Under the pieces are notes generated by a model that worked only from the letters and a program-made list of their open reading frames with translations, did no database searches and was not told the DNA's origin. A program made the translations under genes and the position numbers. A DNA stretch of 64,000 nt. It comes from Lophium mytilinum (taxonomy: Eukaryota; Ascomycota; Dothideomycetes; Mytilinidiales; Mytilinidiaceae). Below are positions 54,288 through 64,000 of the stretch, one piece after another (within the stretch, counting starts at the first letter, position 1; each line of letters opens with the position of its first letter). The stretch spans positions 327,765 through 391,764 of the forward strand of contig MU004186.1 in assembly GCA_010093605.1 (NCBI GenBank). Direction: 5' to 3'.

Positions 54288-57200
54288 CTATTTACTAGAT
54301 AGGGGGGTAAGCCTAATAGCGCATGCGGAGAGCTTAATATTAGAAGGTCTTAGAGGGGGTAACTTAAGCTCTTAGATACATGCAAGGGCTTAAGTTAGCG
54401 TGTCTTCTAACTATCTCTAACGACGACTTTCGTTAGAGATTAGGCATTTCCCGAGTTGTTAGAATAGGTAGCCTTATTATTATTATTGTCTTAGCCTTAG
54501 TTATTCTTATACTTATACTTATATTAATACTCCTAATTACTACTATAATTAAAAGCATTAAGTTCTATACTATTAATACTAGTAGTAGTAAGGCGCTTAT
54601 CGCGCTAAGCCTTTAATATAGTCTTCCTAGCTATAGCATATTTAGGGTTACTAGCGCGGTAGTTCTTCTTAAAGTAGCTAAAGTAACGTCCTTCCTTACT
54701 AAGGCGTAGGCGGATATGCGGTGGGACGCTTAGTAGTAGGATAGTAGTAGTCTTCTTAACTATAATACAGTTATTAGTCTTAGTAGTAGATACTTTATAC
54801 TAGGCGCGGTTAGAGTTATAATAGATATTCTACGCGTATATATTATTTAAGCGGCGCGCTAAGATTTATATAGCTAGAAGCTCTTTATTAGCCCGCTTTT
54901 CGCGTTAAATATAATAATAGTCCTTATATAGAATATTATCTTTTACCTAGTACTAGGTTAATAGACTAAAGTTAATATATTTAGTAAGATCTATTTATAG
55001 TATTTCCTTAAGGTAATAGTATTAAGTCGCGAGGCCGTTATTAATTTTACTATACTTAAGCCTGTTAAGAACAACGTTAAGGCATTATAGAAAGTTAGAC
55101 GTTTTTTTATTATATTACTATTTTATGCCCTTGCTATTAAGCTAGTTAAGAAGGCGATCGCGATAAACAGCGTTACTTTCCTAGAATATAGTATCTAGGT
55201 CTTAGACAAGTTTCTTAAGTAATTAATATAGATTAGTAGATGTAAGAAGTCTATAGTCTTCTATAACCTTATATACGCGCCCCTTATAGTAGCTAATAGC
55301 GAGCTAAATTTAGGTTATAGTTATAGGGTAAGTCTATTAGTCTACTTAGACTAAGTAGATTAGGTAGTTCTTCTACGCTGCGTATACTATAGCTTCTAAT
55401 TTAAAATTCTATAGATATATATACTTAGGGCGAGGGCCTTATTATTATCTATATTAAGGATAGATAGGTCTATATACCTATAGCTAAGTAAAACCGCCTA
55501 GTTAGCTTAGGTTTAGGTTATCTCCACCTCTACCTCTACCTCCTGCAGTAGTAAAGTATTAGCCTGGAACATAATTATATTAGAAGTTATCTGGGTTAAT
55601 AGTATATAGTCCCACTAGTAGCAGTAGAAAGGCGTTATTAGTAGAGTTATAATTAGTAGTATATTTATCTATATATAGATTATTAGGTTATCCCGTTAAT
55701 ATATTCTACTAAACTTAAGCTTTAAGCTAGATAATCTATATTAAGGCCTATTAATATCTAGTTTAGAGCTTATTAAGTTAATAGATTTAGGCTTAGAAGT
55801 TAGCGTGTTTCTTATTATATAGGTAATGTACGCGGGCTAACTCTATTTATTTAGACTTAAGCTTATAGTTAAGGGTGTAGACTTGCGTCTAGAGCTTATT
55901 AAGTTTACTATTAGTAAGTAAATACTTTTTATTTAGTTCCTTAATAGTAGTATTAGCGGCGTCTTATTTCTATACCGCGATATTTATTTTATACTTATAG
56001 TTATTACTATCTTAGTAAGCTAGTATAATATAGTTCTACTACTATTCTAGTATAAGTTAGACGTCTTTAGTAAGGTTCTATAGAACTTATAGTTTATATT
56101 ACTAGTAAATGCCGTCTCTATAGCGCATCTTAAAGATAAAGCTATTTATACGCTGCGCAATTGCAAGATGTAACTACTAATAATCCTCCGCGCGTATTAT
56201 AGTATAGTACCTATTACTCTATTCTATGCCCGCTACTTACTAGGCTAGGTTAGAAGTATTAAGTCTAGTAATAGATTTAACGCGGGTGGATTAGTATTAT
56301 AATAGAGATATATTAGGTAAGAAAATGCCGTAAATAGATAGTATTCTTAGATACTTAGAATCGCGGAACTAATATAGCTTAGGAATAGTATTATAGTATA
56401 CTATAGCTTCTAGAGTATTAATAGTAACGCCTTAATAGGCTGTTTTAAGCTTATTAACTTTATCGTCCGCGTTATTACTAAACTAACGTTCCTTCTTCTA
56501 TTAGTTGTGTTTATTGGCGGAATTAAAGTTAAAGGAGGAGTCCTTATTATAGGCGGCAGTTGTGTTATTAAGGCCGGTAGTTATATTATTAAGGATAGGT
56601 AAATTAAAGTTGCCTAGTACGTAGCTACTAATGCAGGAGAGTAGAAGTATAGTTTCCTCTACTATAGTTACTGCCGGAGGAGCTAGGGTAATTAGTAGAG
56701 GTTTACCTATAGTACTAAACTTAGTCTAATAATATTATAAGTCTACAGGTGTTACTAGAGGAACTAGTCTAATAAATAGAGTTAGTTAAGAAGTAGTAGC
56801 TAGTATCTACAACTAGAATTAAGTCGCGCCTTAGAAGGGTTAGTTTGCTAGCTAAATAAGAGAAGGCTATAGCCTGTAATTAATCTATATTATATTATTA
56901 TTATTATCTCCTATAAGTAGGTAGTATAAGTTTAGAGCGCCTTCCTATTATAATATAATGCGGCGGGGGTTAATAGAAATACTATTAGCGTTGCTAAATA
57001 GGCGTCTAGTAGTAGAGCGTCTACTAGAGATAGAGTTACTAAACTATAGGGCTTTAGCGCGGTTAAAGGTATAATAGTTGGGGTTAGCTATATAATAGGT
57101 GGGAGAAAAGTTAGTATAAAAGAAAGAAAACTTAAAGGGCGAGGTATTAAATTTATATGCAAGTACCTATTAAATTTAGATTATTTACTACGCGCTCTTA

Positions 57201-57883
57201 GACGCGTAGAAGGTTTAAGAGAGTAGTACTAGTAGCACTAGTTATATATAGCTATAGAACTGCCTAGAGGGTTATAGTAAATAATAAGTCTACTATTTAT
57301 AAGGCGCGGGTAGTATATAGAAAATAGGTAGTCTATAGAAAATAGATAGTCTGCAGGAAATAGTTATTCTATAATACTAGGCATGCGCTTAGCTTACTAT
57401 TATTAATACTAAGCTTTCCAGGCGTTAGTCTTTATACTGCAATAGCAATTAATTAGTAACGCTAGGCGCGCGCACGCGCTATTATCTATACTAAGCTTTC
57501 CGGGTATTAGTCTCTATATAATAATAGTAATAGGTAGAAGAAGAAGTTATAGAGCCGTTAAAGTAATAGATAAGAATTAGTAAGGACTTTCTAGAGTGCT
57601 GCTACTACCCCTCTATTATAGGGGCTTATTATAAGCGCTGCTATAGTTATAAGGTCTATTATCTAGCTTTACGCATAATAGCTAGATCGCTTTATTAGGG
57701 GCCTGCGGCGCTACTAATAGAAGTACTACGTTGGTGTAGTCTTTATTAGGGGTCCGTAATACTGCTAACGGTTACTATCTAGATATAGGTATACTATAGC
57801 TTATTATAAGAGCGCACTCTATTACGGAAAATTTCTAGGGGTTGCTTCCATTACTCCCGGAAGCTAGAAGGGTATTTATCTTA

Positions 57884-58083
57884 TATTAGGGCTTAAGGTT
57901 AGAACGTTAGAATTATTAGATTAAATAGTATTAATATTAATAAAAGATAAATACAAGAGAGAAAGAGGTTCCTAGGACAGATGTTATAATAACCTAAAGG
58001 GCGGAGCAACGTTTACCCGTTCCGCAGAGCCTCTATTACGTAACCTCTAGTTACATATTATGCGCAATTATATAGCTATAATA
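57884..58083 (-). repeat. Gypsy 5' LTR (relative to element)
   Basis: 200 bp partner of 49445-49644. Its first two bases on the plus strand are TA instead of TG, the expected outcome of RIP on the opposite strand. Confidence 0.9.
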
Positions 58084-58221
58084 CCTTTACTAGTATATAC
58101 TAAATATATATAGTATATATTAATAGCGCGCCGTCTAAATAGTAGTATTAGTATAAGGCCCTTATTCTTCTCTATATAGTGCTAGTACTAGTACTATATA
58201 GAGAAGAAGAATAAGATAGAT

Positions 58222-58745
58222 AGTATTTATTATAAATAAGTATAACTATATAGAGAATAATAAGTAAGTATAAAGTTTAGATTTATTCCCCCTATAAAGT
58301 ATAAGTAGCATTTATTATAAATAAGTATAACTATATAGAGGATAATAAGTAAGTATAAGGTTTAGATCTATCCCCTCTATAAAGTATAAGTAGTATTTAT
58401 TATAAATAAGTATAACTATATAAAGAATAATAAGTAAATATAAGATTTAGATCTATCCCCTCTATAAAGCATAGGCAGTATTTATTATAAATAAGTATAG
58501 CACTATAAAGGATAAGTAAGTATAAGGTTTAAATCTATCCCCCCTATAAAGTATATATAGTATACATTTAAAATAAGTATAGTACTATAGAGAATAAGTA
58601 AGTATAAAGTTTAAATCTATTCCCTCTATAAAGTATATATAGTATGTGTTTAAAATAAGTATAGCACTATAGAGGATAAGTAAGTATAAGGTTTAAATCT
58701 TTCTTTCTCTCTTAAGTATAGAGAGCATGCATTTAAAATAAGGCG
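58222..58745 (+). repeat. Seven-copy tandem repeat, period 85 then 82 bp
   Basis: Unit starts (AGTATTTAT or variants) at 58222, 58307, 58392, 58477, 58559, 58641 and 58724. The spacing is 85, 85, 85, 82, 82, 83. Each unit carries ATAAGTATA, AATAAGTAAGTATAA and a CCCCTCTATAAAGTATA-like segment. The array sits about 140 bases beyond the Gypsy LTR. Confidence 0.85.
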
Positions 58746-58899
58746 CCTAAGAAAGTTAATATAGTAGCATTTATTAATAATAAGCCTTATAACTGCGGTA
58801 CTCTATAAAGAAAGAGAATAAACTGCCCCCGCTAGTATAGTAGCAGTATTTATTAATAATAAGCCTTATAACTATAGTATTTACGCAGAATATTAAGAG

Positions 58900-59260
58900 A
58901 CTACAGGAGATTATATTAAGAACGCTGGGGACGTTAAGAGACTACAGGAGATTATATTAAGAACGCTAGGAACTATAGAAGATTATATTAAGAATATTAA
59001 GAATACTAGAGAACTACTAGAAAGCATACTAGATTAGTAAGATTAGTAAGGTATAAGATTATATTAGGAATACTTAGAAACTATAGAAGATTACTTAGAA
59101 ACTATATAAGATTGCTAGGGAACTATAGAAGATTACTAGGGGACTATTAGAAAGTATAGTAAGATTAGTAATATAATATAGTATATTAAGAATACTTAGA
59201 AAGTATAGTAAGATTAGTAATATAATATAGTATATAAGAGTATATTAAGAATGCTATAGA
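58900..59260 (+). repeat. Irregular short tandem repeats
   Basis: Runs of GATTATATTAAGAA and CTATAGAAGATTA-like units, about 20-40 bp apart, with variable spacing. Confidence 0.6.
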
Positions 59261-59626
59261 GGTACTATGCCTTTATTCTTAATATAGTTATAGTTCTATA
59301 CCTTTACTTCTAGTATAGTTGTAGTTATATACCTTTATTTCTAATGCAGCTATAATTCTAGGCGTTTTCTTCTTATAAATCTATACCTTCTCTTCTTTTA
59401 TAGTTTTATATCTTTATTTTAAATAATTCTATAGCTCTTTACTTATTTCTAATACTTCTAGAGTTCTTTACCTTCTCTCTAAGTTAATATAGTCTTATAC
59501 CCTATACTATTATACTAGCGCTAATACTTAAGCCTTAAATATCTACCGGCGCTAATACTAAAGCCTTACGCCTATTTCTATATATTTATTTAAAATAAAG
59601 TAGACTGTAAAATAGAAAGGCTATAT

Positions 59627-59704
59627 AGAGAGGCTATATAGAAAGGCTATATAGAAAGGCTATATAGAGAGGCTATATAGAAAGGCTATATAGAGAGGCT
59701 ATAT
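59627..59704 (+). repeat. 14 bp minisatellite
   Basis: Five to six copies of AGGCTATATAGARA in tandem, alternating GAGA and GAAA ends. Confidence 0.85.
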
Positions 59705-62700
59705 TTTAGCTATATAGTACCTTTATCTCTAATAAGTATAGCTTATACTTATTAGAGATAAAGGTATAAAGCTATATATAGTTACACGTTCTATTATAAC
59801 TATAGTATACTTATTTATAATAAAAGTTTAGGTTTATAAAGTTCTACTACTTATAAGTTGGCCTATTATTCTAACTAATAAGATACTTTATAATTATTAT
59901 AGATAAGAAGTTCTCTAACTAGCTACCCTAATTATAGATCTTTTATATATTCTAGCGCCGCTTACTAGATAGCTACTAGCAGCCACCTCGGCGAAAGAAA
60001 TAGCTAGAGAAAGTAATTAGATTATAGCTAATATCTATAAGATTGTTTTAAAAGTTAAGAATAAATTAAAAAGAGAACTATTATTATTAATAAAGATGCA
60101 GGCGCGTTTATAATAAAGGAGAACCTATAATTAACTTATCTTTATTAATAATAGGTTAGTTATATAGGTTAAACTTCTAGAATAGGCGGCTAGAGTAAAT
60201 ACCTAATAGATAAAGCTATTTAAGTAGTAGATTAGGTATAGAAATCTATAGGTTCTTCTATTATATATAGATAATAAATAGCTTTACCTCTATTTATTTA
60301 TGCGTTAATAATAAGTAGGTAGGGGAATTTATTAGAAATAAGGGGGTAGTATACCTCTATACTAATAAGTTTTCTAGAAAGAAAAAGTAATCTTAATAGA
60401 TCTAGAATTCTTATTAAAAACGCGTATATTACTTATCTTAATTTAAAGAACCTCTTTAAGTTATAAAAGGTAGGTAAATATAATAGTATAGGCTAGATGC
60501 ATTATTATTCTCTATCTATAGCCCGCCTAGAGTGCTCTTCTATCTTTATTCTTTAGATAAGAGAAAGAAGAGGTATCTTCTTTCTCTAGTTATTTAAAAT
60601 AAGCCTTAGTATCTTTATATATCTTTTAAAAATCTTACTCTTAGATAGCTTAAGCGCTTTCTAGTACCTCTCTAGCTATAACCTAGGCTATTATTAGTAA
60701 TAAATAAAGCTAATAGATAGTAGTAGTATATCTTCTCTCTCTAGAGCTACTTTATTGCGTAGTAAATAGTATAGAATACTAATAGATTTCTAGTATATAT
60801 ACTATTAGTCTACCTTATCTAAAAGTTAGATTCTTATTAATAATAATATAAATAGTGCTAGCTAATTATAGCCCTTATCTTCTAGGTATAGAAGTATAAA
60901 GTGCTAGAATTCTGCATATTCTTATTTTTATCTCTAACGCTAGAGGTAATAAATATAGTAGTAGACGCTTATCTAGAATAAGGCTTTACTTTCTTCTTTC
61001 TTTCTTACCTTATACCTGCTTTCTATTCTAAGTCCTCTCTTATTACTTTTCTTATTTTAACTATCCCTTAAATCTATTATATAAAATAGTTTAGCGCCTA
61101 TTTACCCGGGGTATTAATATATTTATAGGCCTGTAGCTTATAGAACTTTAGCTATTTTAGAAACTTAGCCTACTACCTAGTACTTATTAGAAATAAATAA
61201 GATATATCTTTATCTAGAATATACTCTTAATACGCTTTTATAGTACCTTATATAAGGCTCCCTTTAGTTATATAAAGCTAGTACTCTTTATTCTTCTCTA
61301 TAAGCTTTCTACTCTATAGCTTATTAATTAACTTTAAGAAATTAGGATTTAAATAGCTAAGGACCACTAACTTAGTATTCTAGCGGATAATCTTAGTTAT
61401 AATCTCCCCTTTATTACTAACGCCCTTTTTTTTATTAGTATTATTAAGCATCTCTTTCTAAGTTACTTACTTTACTATAGACTTAGGTATAGCCGCTAGA
61501 AGCTTCTTAAGCTACTCTAGCTTATCTTTATCTATAATAACTACTTTCTTCCCCCTCTTAGGCTTTATTTTTAATACGCTCTTTAGGGTTTATAGTAGTA
61601 AGAACTTAGCCTTAGCTATTTTAGCTTTTTATAGAGGTATAGAGAATAATAAGTATAGATTTATTATTAATAAGTAGATAGAAGGGCAGATTTTAATATA
61701 GGTATACGCTAGGCTTATTTATATTTAGTAATAGCTGTTATTTAAAATAGAATAAGTTATCTAAATTAGAATAAGCTACCTTATTATTAATAAAGACCCC
61801 TCTTTATATACTTTTTTGCACCCTTTATTATCTATAAACTCCTAGTATTAGCCTATCTACTAGCCTACCTATCTATATACTACCTATCTATATACTATCT
61901 ATTCTTTTATTCTTTAACTTATTTAAAATAAATTAGTATACCCCTAAAAGTAAGTACTATTTTAAAGGCTTCTCTTTAAGAGCGTCTAGCTAAAGAATAG
62001 CTAAAGTAGTAGGCTAATTAGCCCCCCTAAAATAATACTTTTCTAGATAATAACTTCCGGCTAATAGCTAAGATAAATAGGCTAGAAGTATAGATTAAAA
62101 GCTATATCTTCTATAACTTTAAGACTTTAATTTAAATTTAAGAAGAAAGTAAGGTAGTAGTAAGAGTAGTATATTTAAGACTATATAAGTAGTTTACTAT
62201 ATCTTAAGAATATACTCTACTACCTATATAGAAACCTTCTTTATCTATAATAAACCTGCTAGTATATTTATCTATAATAAACCCCCTACTACTAGTACCT
62301 AGCTACGCCCTTTCTATTTCTTTTACCGGGCAGCCTCTACTAATATAATTATCTACAACGCATCTATAGTAGCCTTAGTTATTACTAATAAATCTATAGT
62401 AGAAACTAATACTCTAAGAAAGTAATTAATTCTAGGTACCGCAGGCTATATTTAGGTAGTAAGGCTAGTTATATATAATGCAGGTACTCTTACGCCTAGA
62501 GGATTCTTTTAGCCCTTATTCTAGCCCCGGTAAGTAAAGCTAAATTATATTAACGCTAGAGAACTATCCTCTAGCTAGTAGTAGAATTACTACCTTATTT
62601 ATATACTATTATATCTATAACCTCCCTAAGTAGTACCGGCTATAACCTTCTTTTATATCTCTAACTTATTAATAATAAGTTAAAAGCCCCCCCTCTTCTA

Positions 62701-64000
62701 CTAACTACTAGTACTAGAACTAGCCGTCTCTAATAAAGCGTCCTAAGATAAAAGAAAAGAAGAAGGCTACGCCGGAGGAGGAGGAGAAAAAGATAACTAT
62801 TACTATACCGCACGGAATAGTAACCTTTATTAGTAGTAATATCTCTATACTACCTATTATCTTAATTAATAGTACTTTAGGTATTATAAAGATTAAAGGC
62901 GGATAGAAAGTACCTTAAGAAGTAGAAGTGTTTCTAATAATTAAGGAAGTTTCTATTCTACTTAAGTATTAGATTAATATATAGAAGTATAAAGAAAATC
63001 TAATATAGATAAAACTTAAGTAGAAGTATAGTAATTAGAAAGTAAGTATTCTTATTCTTATTAGAAATAAATACCCCCTCTCCTTAATAAATACCCCCTC
63101 TCCTTATTAGAGATAAAGGCTTATTTTTTATAGGTTTTTATAGATAAAAGAAGAGAGTTTAATAATAACCTTCTATTCTAGAAGTAGTATTCTACTATAC
63201 TAAAGAAGAAGAAGAAGCCTAAACTATTAAAATAGTCCCCTCTTTTTAACGCTATTAAGCTCTAGTAAAAGAAGGTTAATAAAAAAAATATAGAGAGAGT
63301 AAGAGCCTATTAGAGTAATAGTTTTAATAAGAAGTATCTCTATAGGTATAGCTTAAACTAGAGAATTAAATAAACCCCTTAAGTAATTATAGCTAAATTT
63401 AGGCGTAATATAGGTAGAGCCTTACCTTAAGATATTAAGAAGAAGAGGCAGAACGTTATTAAGAATAATAATAAGAATAATAATACTTAGATATTATTAT
63501 AAATAAATATAACTCTATTTAAATCTATATATATCTATATAGCTATAATATCTACTAAGTAACTTATTATAGATAAACTATATAGCCGTGCAGTATAATT
63601 ATATAGTATACTTATATAGTATACTTATATAGTATTACTATATAGTGTAGTATTTAGCTATAAGGTCTACTAAGCTACTTATTACTAATAAAGACTACTA
63701 GGCTCTTTATAGAATACTAATAAGGGCTAAGAAGTACTAAGGTATATTCTAGAAATATTTTAAATATTTAATCTTATATAGTAGAATATTAAGATCTCCT
63801 TTAATAGCGCGTTTAAGACGCACTAGATAAGATTTTAGTAGACTTTTTATATAAATAGAATTTTCTATTCTAATATAGATCTTAATATTCTAATACCTAG
63901 TTTAAGTATATACTAGATACCTAGCGTTTAGAATAAGTTAATATAGCGTTATAAAGCGGTAGAAAAGGGGGTAGATAGGCTATAGAAGGGAGAGAGTATA

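Larger units (their letters stand above)
49445..58083 (-). mobile_element. Ty3/Gypsy LTR retrotransposon, full length but RIP-inactivated
   Basis: Two 200 bp LTRs (49445-49644 and 57884-58083) bound an 8.6 kb element. Five-base flanks TCTTT (49440-49444) and CCTTT (58084-58088) look like the target duplication with one transition. A purine tract on the minus strand abuts the left LTR (AGAGGGGGGAAACA), so the element reads right to left. Minus-strand relics appear in Ty3/Gypsy order: zinc-knuckle region near 54640-54712, protease (LIDSR) at 54081-54287, reverse transcriptase near 52900-53040 (FTVLPFSLCNAPATF; catalytic YxDD now YLNN), RNase H near 52160-52350, integrase zinc finger near 51430-51490 and GPF module near 50560-50740. 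Frames are cut by many stops. No active product is expected. Confidence 0.88.
58084..64000. repeat. RIP-degraded repeat DNA, right of the Gypsy element
   Basis: 5.9 kb of AT-rich sequence with scarce CA and TG. It contains several tandem arrays listed separately and at least two decayed coding stretches: minus strand about 61640-61270 and plus strand about 62745-62890. In the first, most in-frame stops are TAG, as expected if CAG codons mutated. I cannot name the element, and no intact gene is present to the right edge. Confidence 0.7.

Overview
The window is nuclear DNA from a filamentous ascomycete (Pezizomycotina). Genes carry short introns of about 48-95 bases with GT...AG ends, and the products are typical fungal families: Zn2Cys6 regulators, an Fcy-like NCS1 permease, a CYP52-like P450 and the fusion protein Prm1. 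The last 16.5 kb is very AT-rich, nearly free of CA and TG dinucleotides, and holds a wrecked Ty3/Gypsy element, the mark of repeat-induced point mutation (RIP). I cannot name the species.

Layout. 1-1292: 3' part of a single-pass membrane protein gene. 1996-22118: eleven closely packed genes that look like a catabolic cluster: amino acid/choline-type permease, D-2-hydroxyacid dehydrogenase, class II aldolase/decarboxylase-like protein, NmrA/isoflavone-reductase-like enzyme, LigB-type extradiol dioxygenase, Zn2Cys6 regulator, M20 amidohydrolase, NCS1 permease, FAD monooxygenase, a second Zn2Cys6 regulator and a 2-oxoglutarate/Fe(II) oxygenase. Several genes are head to head and share short promoters. 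Five GATA-type sites lie just upstream of the NCS1 permease. Together the enzymes suggest uptake, hydroxylation, ring cleavage and hydrolysis of an aromatic or N-heterocyclic compound. This pathway is inference.

22.9-35.5 kb: mostly unrecognised, low-complexity fungal proteins, including one with three diverged zinc-finger-like repeats (26042-28251). Between them lie a tandem repeat with tRNA-like sequence (about 25.3-25.5 kb) and a four-copy tandem repeat of about 171 bp (28.5-29.2 kb). 36.0-46.2 kb: a cytochrome P450, a small conserved-looking protein, a 3.8 kb stretch without a supportable gene, and prm1.

47.5-64 kb: an AT-rich block beginning abruptly near 47,525. It contains a full-length, minus-strand Ty3/Gypsy element (49445-58083) with two 200 bp LTRs and a 5 bp target duplication. 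It is flanked by other RIP-degraded repeats and several short tandem arrays. No intact gene was seen there.

Exon coordinates were derived by eye from splice consensus, reading frame and family motifs. All gene models close in frame unless stated.
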